NCBI RefSeq assembly: GCF_000276665.1
Contig: NW_004955446.1
Span: 13,826,179 to 13,890,178, forward strand
Origin: Chinchilla lanigera
Lineage: Eukaryota; Chordata; Mammalia; Rodentia; Chinchillidae
Direction of reading: 5' to 3'
Length of the DNA stretch: 64,000 nt
The notes below the pieces were generated by a model. It had not been told where the DNA came from and did not search any database. It worked only from the letters and a program-made list of their open reading frames with translations. Below, piece after piece: positions 46,796 through 59,774 of this stretch. The number at the start of each line of letters is the position of its first letter. Position 1 is the first letter of the stretch. A program made the position numbers and the translations under genes.

Positions 46796-47112
46796 ACTCT
46801 GAAATATGCTAAAACGTTTCTGAAAAATGATGCCATGCTATGGAGTGGCCAAAAAGTCCCAATGCATGAGATTTGACAATAACTAAAGACCCACAAACAG
46901 TTTCCAGAAATGGCTTTAATGACTTTTGACCATTAACATTAGAAGATGTCCAAAAAAACATAAAGAAAAAAGCCTGTGTGCCAATAGTAGAAGAGCACAG
47001 GGATATTTGCGACATCATTAAAAGTCTTAATTCCTTCTTTCTTACCCCAATAAATTCCTTTGGCACTACCCTCAAAGAACAGCTACAGTATGACCATTTC
47101 TCAACAACTCTG
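46796..47112. other. About 300-bp unexplained insert within LINE2
   Basis: L2 similarity stops near 46795 and resumes near 47115. The block between is not L2, B1, ID or L1. It is open on the minus strand (46809-47132, 107 codons), but I recognise no protein, and there is no poly(A) tail or clear flanking duplication. Confidence 0.45.
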
Positions 47113-47336
47113 TTGCTAATACACAGATCCAAGCTATCATCACCTCTTGCCAGATTGCTGCAAATCTTTTAACATATCTCTCTTTTTTCATCCTTCCCTG
47201 CTACAGCATGTTTTTAATACAGTTGCCACATGGTTTTCTCAAAATATAAGGCAATTCACATCACTCCCTTGCTCAAAACCCTTCAGTGGGTCCTTGCATT
47301 GCAGTTGGTATCTGTTTCATTATCACTCTTACCTCA
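47113..47336 (+). mobile_element. LINE2 body, right part
   Basis: atccaagctatcatcacctc ttgccagattgctgcaaatc, then gcaattcacatcactccctt gctcaaaacccttcagtggg: the L2 3' region in order. Confidence 0.8.
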
Positions 47337-47339
47337 TCT

Positions 47340-47600
47340 GATATTACAATGCCAGCCATTCATTCCCTGTGGTGTTTCAGCATGATCTGGATGGATACAT
47401 CTCTGTCTGCAGCAACTCCCTTCACTTCCTGCTTCCTGACTGCCATGATGTGAGCAGCTTTCCTCCACCCAGGACCTTACACTTTGCCACTTCTGCCCTG
47501 GGCCAGCCAACCAGGACTGAAAATATGAGCCAAAATAAACCTCTCTTCCTTTAAATTGTAGGGGTTGGGTATTGTGCCCCAACAGTGAGAAAGTGACATT
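47340..47600 (+). mobile_element. MaLR-type LTR, 3' part
   Basis: cttcctgcttcctgactgcc atgatgtgagcag, gccaaaataaacctctcttc cttt and ggttgggtattgtgccccaac agtgagaaagtgac parallel the LTR at 34855-35340. Confidence 0.7.
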
Positions 47601-47604
47601 TAGT

Positions 47605-48305
47605 TCAGGGACAGGACATTTGATTCAGAAGAATTGAAGTGCTGGAAGGCAAACCAGGAAGAGCGTGAGTTAATTCATATATTAACATCACCGGGATGTG
47701 CTATCGCCTCTAGGGTTGCAACACCACTGGGAATAAACGGCTGGGATAGGCAATGGGATCTGAAACCATAGCGAGAGCTGTTCAGCAGGACCTGGGATCA
47801 AGGAGGGAAAGGATGTCCAACAGGAACTAAAATCATGAAAAAAAATTCAGGCACTATCAACAATAAACCCATCCCCAAATTGTAGGACAGGATGGAGTGG
47901 GGAGAGGATAAGGAGATAAATACACCTAACTTGCCCTTCAGTCTGCTAGTACCTCCCATTCGCTAAGCCTACCTAGAGGCTAGAAGTCAAGAACAAAGAA
48001 AGAATCTAACAGCAAGCTAGTAAAAGTCTAGTGAACCACCCCATCCAAAATTGCAAGTTTCCAGCACTCACAATTTTAGTTGCCACCCTTTCCTTTTACC
48101 CTGCTCTACTTTCTTGTCCACCAGGATCCCTAGTTGTAAGTGACAGAAACTTACTGTGGCTATAGAAAAGGAAATCACTGAAAACATGTTGAGATGAAAA
48201 AGAATCCCAGGAGGTCTGAAGAACTCAGCTAAATTTAAGTAGGGCAGGAATTAGAGGAATCTAGGAAAAGAAGCAGGACCAAAGCCAGATCATGCAACAA
48301 AAACT
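47605..48305. other. Intergenic DNA, no recognised element
   Basis: Possibly an internal MaLR or other ancient repeat; not identified. No coding frame of note. Confidence 0.35.
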
Positions 48306-48309
48306 AGTC

Positions 48310-48395
48310 CTGGAATAGGGGTTTGGCTTAGCGGTGAAATGTTTGCCTAGCATACACAGGCCCTAGGTTCAATCCTCAGCACTGCAAAATAAAAG
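48310..48395 (+). repeat. ID-family SINE
   Basis: ggaataggggtttggcttag cggtgaaatgtttgcctagc ... ccctaggttcaatcctcagc actgc, A-rich tail. Confidence 0.85.
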
Positions 48396-48399
48396 AACA

Positions 48400-48930
48400 T
48401 CAAAAACTGGTCCAATGAGGGTTTTAATATTGCTCTAAATGTAGGATACACAGCTGCCTAGATTGCACACGTGGAACATGACCACCAGTGTCTGTGAAAA
48501 CTATACCCATGGCTGCCATTACTGCTCCCTGGGCCTTGGCTATCAATGGCTCCCTGTCCATAGTTCAGGGCCAATGTATCTGAACACCTGAATCTGGGCA
48601 CACTAGTCTCTTGTTGTACCTTGCTAAAGCCACTCTAATTTTTTCCAGCCATTTCCATTAGTGTTAAGGTTCAGTTGTTTGATGGTCTTTCTTCAAGTTC
48701 TTCTTAGAGACAGTTTTATCATGTGTTTTACTTCTGGATATCACAGTTCACTATGTTTCCAGCTTCTGATATTAATTTCCTCAGTTTTTGATGCCCAGCT
48801 GTAAGGCAATGTCACCAAATTTCTTATTTTCAGCAATTCTTCACTTCCAATATGAAATGTGCTAATGATTTCAAAAAATTTATTTCTCACTCATATAATG
48901 TCTGATGCAGTTATTCTTGTTTATTTTTGT
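48400..48930. other. Intergenic DNA, no recognised element
   Basis: Some pyrimidine-rich sequence; no exon or named repeat. Confidence 0.35.
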
Positions 48931-48934
48931 TTGT

Positions 48935-49087
48935 TTGTTTATTTTGTTGAGACAGAGTCTCACTATATATTGCAGGCTGGCCTTGAATTTGCTTATGTAG
49001 CCCAGGCTTGCCTTAAACTCACGGTCATCCTCCTGCCTTAGCCTTCTGAGTGCTTGGATTACAGGCATGCACCACCACACCCAGCTG
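48935..49087 (-). repeat. B1 with internal duplication
   Basis: Complement: gttgagacagagtctcacta, gcaggctggccttgaatttgc, second unit cccaggcttgccttaaactc, then ctgccttagccttctgagtg cttggattacaggcatgcac. Flanks tattcttgttt at about 48911 and 49089. Confidence 0.88.
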
Positions 49088-49249
49088 GTATTCTTGTTTG
49101 TGATTCTCCTATACAACGTTTCCTATACAGTGGAATCAAGACCTACTCTAGCTTGTGGGTTCAGCCTTCTTCATCATGTTTTCAGTCTCTGTGCTTGGAG
49201 ACAGTATGGATAAAGAGCATAACAGATCATCTGTGAGAGACTTTTATAG

Positions 49250-52200
49250 GCTGGGCCTGGCAGTAAAGCGTATCCTATTAGCTAAATATCCTATTAGCTG
49301 AAACTCGGTCACAGAATTACACCTAAATTCAACGGAGTCAGGGACGTATGGTCTAGTTATGTGTTTAAGTTAAAAAAGAAAAAGAGAAAGGGAAGAGAAG
49401 AGGGTAAAAACAAATTTTCTGAAATGCCAGTCCATTTCTGCTGTCCTAGGTGAAAGAAGTGAAAAGATTTGCTTGATTCTCAGCTATTTACCAATTTTTG
49501 GAATATATAAATGTCAGTAATACAAATAATATTGCACATTGGATTCTGGGAGATGTTTTCTCTCTGCATTTCAATATGCACATGGTTGATATTCTTGGAA
49601 TACCCTCCTAACCAAATAACATGTCCTATACAGATCTTATTCCTGCTGGCCAAGGACCTGATCAGTTTTGTCATCAAGGCTGCCTTGGAATCATCTGCAA
49701 ACAAGCTGTATCACCTTTCAAATCTTTGAAGTGAAGTGTGCCATTTCAACAAATTTATTTATTTGCAGATTAAGTGTAAATTAAGTATAAACACAATTAA
49801 GTAAATAATCTGTCTGTCTGGCAAAGGAAATCATCTGACCCTGGTCTTTGAATTTTCAAATGACTGTTTTGTGCTGTTCCATTGTATTATGGGTGCTGGC
49901 AGTTAATAAGCATGAAAAGAATATTTTTAAGAAATGAAAAAGAAACTGCTGGGTATTGAAAAGCTGACTATACAAAAAGTACAATATTTTTTATAGTTAA
50001 TTCAATTTTGAAAAATTGTTTTCAAAGTCAAATTGTCAACAGATTTTTCAAGATTTTTTTTTAAATGAGGGACATGATAAACGTCAACAGATTCTTCAAA
50101 CAGATTAGTCTTTTTTAGGCTCTGAAAAACCTAATTATGAGAAAAGCTGGCAACTTCGTTTGCCAAATCTTCTCTTTCTTCGTTGCTCTGGAGTACCTCC
50201 TTTTAGATATTAAAGAAATTGAGCAAGAGGAGTCACTAGATTATATTACAGAAGGAATAATAATTTCTGGAAGACATCAAGATTCCAAAGCTTGCCTTGA
50301 AATCATCAGTTAATCACGTGGCCCAATTGCAACAATTGAGGAAAGCAGGATGGAGCTATCCCATGCCACTAAAAGGCTTAGCATACTAATGGCCCTTTGA
50401 CACTACCAGCCATTCAGAAATCAGACTTTGTCATGCTGAAGAATAGACCACTCACCCCCAACAGGAAGCATTGGGGAGGCAAACGTGACAGTAATTCCCT
50501 GTCAGATAAAACTGAGGTATTGTTTTGGATTCCATCATACGTGAAAAGAATTACCCAGTCATAAATTAAAAATATTCTTTCTTTACCTGTTAGTCACTCC
50601 ATGTTAGAGTTAAGTACTTGTGACAGATTAACATTAGATTCTAGGTGTTTTTAATAGGTCTCAGGAATTGGAATAAGGCCACCTGCTATATTTTGGTATT
50701 CTAAGTTTGCTAAAGTTTACAAATAGAGCTAGAGAAAAGAAAAACTAATATGATTCAATGACTTTTATTAGCTAGACACAGAAAGTAGTATGAGAAAATA
50801 AAGCGCAGCAACAAATAATCTGCTTCAATGTTACTTTTCTCTGTACCTATTTACATACTTCTAAATGATCTTGTATTAAACACAGGGAAACAATTCAGTG
50901 CAAAGCCAGCTTAGAAACCCAGTAACAGTCCATGGAAACTTAGGGAGGTGGAGGGACTTACACATTAACACATCAAAACTAATTTGAAGAGGATTTAATT
51001 GATCTGTGGGTTGTCAAAGGAAGACTTGTCTTGTAAATTACAGGCTGTTGTCTGCTCATTACCTTTTTTTCTTTTAAAAATAGAGAGATATACTCTAAGT
51101 ATTTTACCTGTTTGATTTATTTACTACTTCCCAATTTAGCTATGTATGTAGGGCCTTATTTTGCCCAATTATCTTTAGTTTGAATCATGTTTCAAAGGGG
51201 GGAAATATTTATTTCAGGGTGATTATCTCTTGTTCTGTGAAAGAGGAATAAACAGGTTCAAATCAAGGAGACTTCATCAAAGGGCCATGTAATCCCTATT
51301 GTGTCTGTGTATTCTTCTCATCAGTTTAGAGAATGTGATAAATATCTCATTGAATCAAACATGGCACTTACTTTTTCAGGCTCTGACAATTAAAATGTGG
51401 TGCAGAAGTAATATATTAGATACAGTAATTTATTTAGTACATTGAGTTGCCTTTGAATATTAACAAAAATCACTTGTAGTTCTTTTAAAAGTGCCCCTTT
51501 TAGCTAGAACTAGGTTAGTTTTTTCTTATATTTTAATTTTTATTGCACTGTGATTTTTTGGGAAAAAAATTAAATATGATCATTTTTGGTGACTGAACAT
51601 ATTTTACTGAACCCAAGAAATGAATATTGCAAAAGAAAAAGAAGCTTTTAAAAGTTTCATTTAGTACTAAAAACATTCCTTACATTCTCAGCTCCAGCTA
51701 CATTTTCTTGCAAAAGCAAATATTAGAGTTTTTAAGCACCACAGATTTACAACAATATGGCTTTTATTTTTCTTGATTGCTCAGTTACCTCAAATTAAAA
51801 AAGATTAACTTTTAAATTTTAATTTTGTCTTGCCAAGTTGCCACATGGTTTTAATTTAGTGTTCATCAATTGGTATCTTTACTACTCCGCTTCTCCCTCT
51901 TCTTGAGATACATTGGGTAATTATTTTTCCCTTTTGAATCAAGAAACGTGACCAAAGTTATGGGACGATTGTGAATTAACTAAATATTTTATTAGTTTTC
52001 TTTCTTTTGTTTTAAAATTTTTTGTTTTAACACAGGATTGTGAGAACAGTTGTCATAAGAGAAAAAAGTATAGACATAAAATATTTATCTGTATTTATCC
52101 TTTGATACATATGACTATTGCTGTTTTCTTGTTCAGAAGGAGAAACACCTTAAAGTTTTTAATAAATTAAATAAAATTGATATTGTGGGTGATTTATGGA

Positions 52201-53390
52201 TATCTGGAACTTCATTCATTCGATGGTATCTATAAATATTTTAAACTTTACAAAAATCTGTAGTAAAGTGTAATATCGACAGAGTACCAGTAAGATCATC
52301 ATTGCCTGAAGTCTTTTGAAATAAAAATTGTTTCAAATCTATCTCTGATTTTCTTTCTGATGTGCTCAAATCAAAGTGCTTAATGTGTACTTAGTGACAA
52401 TGTTTTACCTACCTTGCTGGTCCATATTTTTCTATATGTATTTTTTTAATTTTAAGGATTTGGATGTTGAAAAAGCTTTTTAAAGTAACTATAAATAAAA
52501 GTGAACACTTTCTATGACATTGTCATCATGAGCTTTCCTTCCTTGCTCTGTAATTTCCATCAGGTGCTCCGGCAGAGTTGGAGCCTCATTTTACGGAAGC
52601 AGCTAGTTTGTTCGTGGTTTATACCACTTCACTTTGTGTACTTTCCAGACTGACTTGCTTTTCTAGGGGAGTGAGCATCCCATCCCCTCAGTCCAGCAGG
52701 CGCCCACAATTGCAAGAGAAATAAGACTACATCTTCTTGAAATATCAGTTTTAGTCTATGATAAGTAATTTTAAACTTCATGTTGCTTTGAAAATACAGA
52801 TGTATTGTGAAATACAATGCAAAATTGTAATTGTTTAAATCAAACATAAAACTTTAAAAGAAATTTTGAGGTCACAGAGCTTCTCCAGGTACCTTAATAG
52901 TTCATTCTCTGCTGCTATTAGAGTGCTCAAGTAGAAATGTGTAAGAAACCCTGACTTAAAACGCAGAAGATGAAACTACTTTTTTCTTTCCTAACTTTAT
53001 GGCAGTTCATATATGCATCATTATAGTCAATGAGTTTTCCTAATCCCAAATCTTCAATTTCTGAAACTTGGACTTTTGAACAAGAGAAATTTCAGAACAA
53101 TAGCATGAACTCAACTACAATCCAGGTTGAGCCATTTGTGGTTCTTCAAAATTATTGAATTACTGAGGCACATGTTCGGAAGTAATGACAATATTTTGTG
53201 TGTGTGCTTTTTTCTTTTAAAAAATTGAAAATAGTTTTGTTATTGGTAAAAAATCTACTTATTTATTTGAACACATAAATATAACAACACAGAAAAAGAA
53301 AGAGAAGTAACTAAAATTTACCCTACGTCTCATCATCATGAGATTAAACCTGTTCATTCAACAAAATATTTGTTGGGTGCCCATTGTACA
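49250..53390. other. Repeat-poor interval upstream of NDUFS4
   Basis: About 4.1 kb with no SINE, L1, LTR or MIR that I can recognise, against roughly one SINE per 1-2 kb elsewhere. A 17-base direct repeat (atcctattagct) lies at about 49270-49300. No exon with splice sites was identified. 52540-52710 is locally more GC-rich. Confidence 0.5.
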
Positions 53391-53399
53391 ACAGAAAAA

Positions 53400-53440
53400 T
53401 CTTTACACACACAGACACACAAACACAGACACACATATAA
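53400..53440. repeat. (CA)-rich simple repeat
   Basis: acacacacagacacacaaacacagacacac: imperfect CA repeat. Confidence 0.8.
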
Positions 53441-53474
53441 ACAAATGTTACTTACATAGGAGAAACCATACATT

Positions 53475-53612
53475 TTTTATTATTATTATTTTGATACTGG
53501 GGATTGAACTCAGGTGGGCTCTACCACTGAGCTATATTCTCAGTCTTTAAAAAAAAAAACTTTTTGAGACAGGGTCTTGCTAACTATAGGTATACACCAC
53601 CAAACCTAGCTA
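53475..53612 (-). repeat. B1-dID, decayed
   Basis: tattattattattttgatac tggggattgaactcaggtgg gctctaccactgagctatat (dID, internally deleted) followed by tttttgagacagggtcttgc taac and tatacaccaccaaacctagc (B1, internally deleted). Confidence 0.75.
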
Positions 53613-53614
53613 CT

Positions 53615-55375
53615 CCCTTTTTTTCTAATTAAAAAATGTCAAAGACAACCAATGCATGTTTAGATCATCATTTTTTATAACTGTCTAGTATACTTTTATG
53701 CAGTTCTAGACTAATGTCCCAATTGTTTTTGTAGCATTTAATTTCTTAATAAAGACATTGATGTGAGAACATAAATCCTTTGAGGCTGAAGCCTTCTCAG
53801 GTTTACTCCAGAAATTAATATTTCCAACCTGTCATAACTTTTCAGCTGAAGAATGCAAAGACAGTCCTTGTGCATATTTATGAGTTTGTGTATCTCTATA
53901 TGCATAAATATGTATATGTTTGAAGTGTATATATTTATTTTTTGCCATATTTATGTTTAGATCCTACTTGCCATTTAAAATGAATCTCTCCCTCAGATTA
54001 TGAAGAGAACCCAAATATCTTTACTAGTTCTACCAAATGGTAAGTTATTTTGTAATCAAGCCTACATATTCTTGCAGCATAATCATTTCCTTTGAAAGAT
54101 GCTTTTCAGAACTGTAATCACTGTCTTGAGGATAAATACACCTAACTGGATCTTAATTTGCAGTATAAGTGCACAACTTCAGCATATCTTCCCTGGTTAT
54201 TCTTGTCCCTTTCTTTGTGCTTCTTCTCATGGAATTACTCACCCAAACTGAATTTCCTCTAGGGAAACTGTATGCACTTTTGCCGCATAATCTCTTGAGG
54301 TTAAAGGCTTTGAGGATCTTTGTACATAATGGAAAAGGAGAGTCCTTTGACTGCAATTGTCTTAATCCTTAAGATGTTTTGTGTCTCATGAATGGGGAAG
54401 CCATCATTTCTTCTAAGGCATCCTGAGACAGAATCTGAAAGATGTTTGCTTCTCAGTGATTTTATTGAGTAACGCATTGAATAGATGAAGTTAATAATTC
54501 CTAAATAGGCTCAAGCTAAATAAATCCCCTGTAACTATATTTTAAAGTTATTTTGTACCCTCAGGATATACCTATAACATTTTATAAGGAAGAAGGCATT
54601 TGTCTTGTTGAACTAATTTACTTTTTAAAGTTGATGGGAATTAAACACATTACTTCTAGCTGAATTTGGCACATTAACTCTTTACATAGAGGCAGCTTTC
54701 TGCTTAACAATTATTTTCTTCTCAATATCAACAGTTTAAGTCAGAGCTTATATAAGAGCCTGCTATAAGTAGAATCATAAAATAATTTTCTACTGTTTAT
54801 AGCTAGATTTAATATAGAATTAAAAGAACAGTCTTTCCTTTGTTTCTCAAATTGTCCCCTAAGGAAAATTTATAGACTCATACCTCTCTTCCAGTTACTT
54901 AACCTGTAAAAAATTGTCAAATACAATTAATATATATATCTAAAAACATGGAAGCCCAATGGAGATATTGGGTTTCTCTTTTTTAAATTCTCCTTTTAAA
55001 ATGGACTTTAAAATTTCTCTAGAGTGGTTGCTTTAAGGTAATAGAATGAATATGATAAATTATTTAAGGTCCCCTTTATCTTGTGTCTCTTATCAGGATG
55101 TACCAGCTTCAATTATCTCACTCTTACTTTTCTTTTTTGAATCTTCTCTAGAGATAGATAAACCATTGCACACCTAGTAGTTTAATAACAATTCCCAGAA
55201 ATTTGATTTCTAAACTCTGTTTTTTAAAACTCGGTTTTGCATTGGTTTTAAAATGTAACCAAGTAGGACTTTAAATATTTGGAGAATAATTTCCAAATCT
55301 TCTATAATTAGTCATTTATCCCTTCATTTTTGAATCCAACTCTTATTCCCATTTCATATGCTTACATTTAAAAAT
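53615..55375. other. AT-rich intergenic DNA
   Basis: No recognised repeat or exon; frames at 54153-54372 overlap on both strands and look like chance. Confidence 0.45.
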
Positions 55376-55515
55376 AAGCATAGTGATGTTAAAGTAACAC
55401 ATATTCATCATAAAATATTTAAATATCATAGAAAAGTATAAAAAGTTCCTCATTATGTTCCCATCCAGCGATAATTACTATAGACACTTGATGCTTATAT
55501 TCTGGTATTCTGGTC

Positions 55516-55617
55516 TCCTTTCTCTGTCTCTGTCTCTGTCTGTCTCTGTCTGTCTGTCTGTCTCACTCTCTCTCTCTCTCTGTTTCTCTCTCTCTCTCTC
55601 TACATATATATATATAT
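55516..55617. repeat. Compound (TCTG)n(TC)n(TA)n microsatellite
   Basis: Successive runs of tctg, tc and ta; about 100 bp. Confidence 0.95.
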
Positions 55618-55682
55618 GAATCTTTTATTTATCCATACTTAAACAGATTTTTAGATGAGGATTGTTAAGCAAGAGTAGGAAA

Positions 55683-55772
55683 TTTTATTTTATTTTTTAG
55701 CAGTACTCGGGATCACATAAGGCCTTACACATGTTAAATGCTCTACCACTGAGCTACATCTCCAGGTCAAAA
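55683..55772 (-). repeat. ID-family SINE
   Basis: attttattttattttttagc agtactcgggatcacataag gccttacacatgttaaatgc tctaccactgagctacatct. Confidence 0.75.
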
Positions 55773-55904
55773 GTATGAATATTTTTAATAGTCTTGATTC
55801 ATGTTGTTACATTGCTTCAAACAGAGTTATACTAGTTTATATCCTCCCCAACTATGTACGTGTGTACATGTACATTAAATCCTATTCAATTTAAGGCTCT
55901 ATTA

Positions 55905-56395
55905 ACTTGACTGATGTAGTAGGCTGAATGGTATTCTCTGTCCCCAGAAGATGGGTATACATCTGAATCCTGGAAATCTGTGAAAATTACCTTGTATGGC
56001 AAGAGGGTGAATGTCGGCTTATGTGGCAAAAGATGTGATTGAGTTATAGATCTCGAGAGGAGGATTTATCTCGGAATATTTTGGTAAGCCCTCAATCAAA
56101 CCTCATATTTTTTTACAAAAACAATCAAAACAAGCTTTGAGACAGATACACAGAGGAAAACGTGATGTGAGGGAGGCAGAGATTGGAGTGATGTCACCAC
56201 AAGCCATGCTAGAAATCTCCAGAAGGTGGAAAAAAAGTAAGAAATGGATTTTCTCCAGAGCCCCCAGAGGGAGCCAACACCTTAATTTCCAACTTCTGGC
56301 CTACAGAACTGTAAGAGAAAACACTTCTATTGTTTTAAGCCACCAAGTTGTTGTGATTTGTTATTTCAGCCACAGGAAGTAAATGCAATTGGTAA
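55905..56395 (+). mobile_element. MLT1-type MaLR LTR
   Basis: Nearly the whole LTR in order: taggctgaatggtattctct, acatctgaatcctggaaatc, aagatgtgattgagttatag, gaggcagagattggagtgat, agccatgctagaaatctcca gaagg, agagcccccagagggagcca, aacttctggcctacagaact gtaagagaaa, ttgttttaagccaccaagtt. This is the mammal-wide MLT1 signature; moderately diverged, no internal region. Confidence 0.88.
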
Positions 56396-56744
56396 AATTT
56401 ATATTTTACTGTTTTTTAATCTGCATTTCCTTCACCTGAGACATTGTTATTTTAAATTTTATTTATTGAATTAGTAATGAGGTTGGATGAAGAAGGAACA
56501 CAAAGTAGAAAGGCACGAAAGTAGTTTGGAAGCTGAACTATTTTAAAAGAGAAAAATAGCAGGGCTTGAAATAATGGCAGAGGATGAAAACAGCAGATAG
56601 GGGGATTGCTGAAGGTTAAAAAGACAGAAATTAGGGATTGGCTGTACAGAGCGCGGATGTGGAGGTAATGGGCACCTGGGTAGATACCACGCCAGTTACA
56701 GAGTAGAAAAGTAGTTTTGGAGAGAAAACGAAGAATTCAGGAGC

Positions 56745-56825
56745 CTGGGAATGTAGCTCAGTAGGAGAAAGCTTGCCTAGCATGCACAAGGACCTGGGTT
56801 TGATATCCAGCTCTGCAAAACATAT
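56745..56825 (+). repeat. ID-family SINE
   Basis: gagcctgggaatgtagctca gtaggagaaagcttgcctag catgcacaaggacctgggtt tgatatccag. Confidence 0.85.
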
Positions 56826-56829
56826 TAGG

Positions 56830-59235
56830 TAGGACTTTATAGAGTACCTCTGAGACATGCAAATGAAAACACCCAGTAGTAAGATGTTGGCCATATGTGT
56901 CTAGAAGTGCTAAAGACAGTGATCTTGGAGAACCATACATTTTTAAAGTAATCAGCGCATTGAGACTTTTCTAGGTAAAGTGTATGAATTGCAAAGAGAA
57001 CAAGGCCTGGGACAGAATTCTGAGGAACAACACACCTTATATTGCTAGAGAAAATGAATCCTTCAAAAATGATTGAGAAGAAGCTAAGAGTAATCATAGA
57101 GAATCAGAGAAAAATGGTTTTTAAGGACAAAGTAGTCAAAAGTAGAAAAAGCTTCAGGAAATTTTTTTTAAATGAGGATGAAATAGCCTTTAGCAAAAAA
57201 GACATTTTTAGTAGCTGTGGCACCCGTAGAATGTACACTGCCTAAATTTCTATTCCAGATGGAATTGGGCAGCTGATAGTGCAGTCTGCAAGTAGATAGC
57301 AGTTGTTAGCACCTTCAAGAGTTACCTCAGGTTTCTGACTGAGGCCAGGCTTTTCCTGGGCAGCTCTACACAAGGATGGACTGAAGCATCTAGTAAGGGC
57401 ATTCCTTCACTCCAGAGTGTTCTGTTCAACTAGTCAGAAAATTTCCAAACATTAATTACCACAGAAATGCTTTCCGCATTCCAATCGTGGTGTTTTCTCT
57501 TTTTGTATTTCCCAAACAAAGCTCTTTTTCTCTTAGCTCTGCCGTGATACAGTGGTCTTGCAAGAGCATTTTCCATGGAGCTGTAGGAATGGGAGGAAGT
57601 GAAGAGTAAATGTGTAGTGAAGGGCAAGGCATTTGATGATGAAGAAGGAGACAGAAGACACAAAATGCAGAAGGATTTAAATCAACAGAAACTTTTCTCA
57701 GGGCAGGACAAGCATGAAATGATTAAATCTGGAGTCAGTAATAGCAAGGATGATAGCCTAAGACCCCTGAGGAAGTGATGTGATGAAATCCTAAATATAG
57801 CTGAGAAGAGACAACATGATGCTGAGAAAGAGGGAGAAATTGTTCTTCCCTTGTGGCAGGAGGGGAGGAAAAAGAATGTATAGGTAAGTTTGCAGGCATA
57901 ATTGCAAAGTTTAGGATGTTCCCATTTGTATCAGAGTTCAGTAGAGGAACAGATTTAATATAAAATATATATTTAACATAGAACATCTCTATATATTTGA
58001 CATATAAAGGATTTACAAGGTAGGCTTACAATGGCCCCCTGCAGAGTCAGGAATAGAAGAATGCCAAAGGGCTGTTTGTGGAATGGACAGTCAGAATATC
58101 TAGTTACAAATCAAAGGCCAGGAGCTCACTGCAGAGTTCCTTGTGAGTCAGTGTCACGAAAGCAAAGGGTCTGCCTTGGAAGGCTGAGGAGCATACTCTA
58201 GAAGCCTGAAGAGGCTTTACTGGAAGCCTGGAGACAGAGATGAAAGGCAATGACAAAGACAAGAGCTCCTCTGAAGAAGCAAATGTGAAACTTTCTTCTT
58301 CTTTTCCTTTTTATTCCATCAGTGCTACAAGCCTATTGGTTGGTTGGTGCCACCCACATCCAAGGTGGGTATTCTCTCTGCAGTAAGTCAATCATCCACA
58401 TACACACATTGCTGTCCTAAACCAAGCCACTAGGCATTTCTTATTCAAATCCACACCACAGTTAACTATCATACCTTTCAATGGTATGATCTGCTGAAAG
58501 GGAAGGTAGAGGTGGTGATAAAGGTTTTAAGAATAATATAGTTTGTTGTAGTTGTAGTATGAGATGATTAATTGCAAATCTCTGGAAATATTCCAGCTAA
58601 AGCCAGAACTAGATAGAAATATTTACAAATAGCCATTTGTGTCCTTTAGGTTTCTAGTAAGAAACATCAGAATCAAATTGGGAAATAGAAGAATGTAAGA
58701 AAGGGACTCTCTATAAAGGTCTAGGAAGCATATAAAGGAAATTGGAATATTAGGGTAATACCCAGGCCTAGTAACTTAGGTCACTGTTATTCCCAGAACT
58801 AAAGCAGGAAGGAAAGGAAATATGGAACTCAGAGACTTAGAAAGCTCATTCACTGTGGAGATATACAATCTCTCCAGAAGTCAATTTTTTTAATAATATG
58901 AAATAAATGGTTTATTAGAGATTAGGAAGGGATGCAAAAAGAGAGAAGACAAGGTTTAATTTGATCCTTCCATAAGGATTTGCCAAACCATCATTCTGGA
59001 CCTTGGGCTAAGGAAAGATATAGTAGAGATACGGTAAAATATGGGAAAGAGGATAGTAACCCAAGATAGCTTGATTGGGTATCTGAGCACCTCAAGGCTT
59101 GTACTCTGCTTCCCTGCTGTTTCATCATATTTCGGAAATGTCAGATAAGCAAAACAGAAGGAAAAGTCTAGAGACAGAGGCCTGGAATATTATGTACAGC
59201 CTATAACCTTGTACTATTTAATGGTGGGAGACAGA
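56830..59235. other. Intergenic DNA without recognised elements
   Basis: Less AT-rich than the intron. Frames at 57042-57245 and 57735-57986 are Lys/Ser-rich chance frames. No named repeat seen. Confidence 0.4.
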
Positions 59236-59239
59236 GATA

Positions 59240-59490
59240 CTACAAGGACTGGCAGATTAGAGTGGCTTGATGGACAAAGATAGCTGGAGTGGGGGGAAAA
59301 CTTATAGCTGGAGGTATGGTGGGAACTGTGGTCCTCAAAGCAGTTACCATGCAGGGCCACACATTCCTCGGCCGTCCCCAGTGCCAGAACTCAGCAGTTC
59401 CCAGCTGAGAAAGCAGACGGGCTACCCACACTGCATTGGAGATGGAATACCCAGAGTAGCACTGTGCAAAGGAAATATAACGTAAGCTAC
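59240..59490. other. GC-richer segment with an open frame and a donor-like site
   Basis: Open on both strands (59267-59485 plus, 59240-59431 minus) with balanced composition; a consensus-like donor aac|gtaagc occurs at about 59480. No known protein motif. It could be a noncoding exon, an old repeat or chance. Confidence 0.25.
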
Positions 59491-59774
59491 ATATATAATT
59501 TTAAATTGTTTAATAGCTATGTTTAAAGATTTTGAGACATGTAATTAATTTTAATACCTAACATGCTTAGCAAATGCATGAGAACATTTTCATTTTAATC
59601 CATAATCAACATAAAATATTAATGAAAAATACATTTTCATATATATCCATGTTCTTCTTCCTGGTCATTCTTGCTACTGTGGTTTTCTCTATGGTGTGCC
59701 ACTGTGGAGTACCCTGATTGAGCAATGAAACATTTTATTTTCTTTATTTTGGGCTGAGTCTTTGACTGACTATT

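Larger units (their letters stand above)
55380..56480 (-). mobile_element. Ancient L1 (L1M-type), heavily interrupted
   Basis: Weak but ordered similarity: aaaatatttaaatatcatag aaaag (about 55412), ttcccatccagcgataatta (about 55459), agagttatactagtttatat cctcc (about 55823), and after the LTR ttttttaatctgcatttcct (about 56413). Interrupted by a microsatellite, an ID-like SINE and an MLT1 LTR. Confidence 0.5.
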
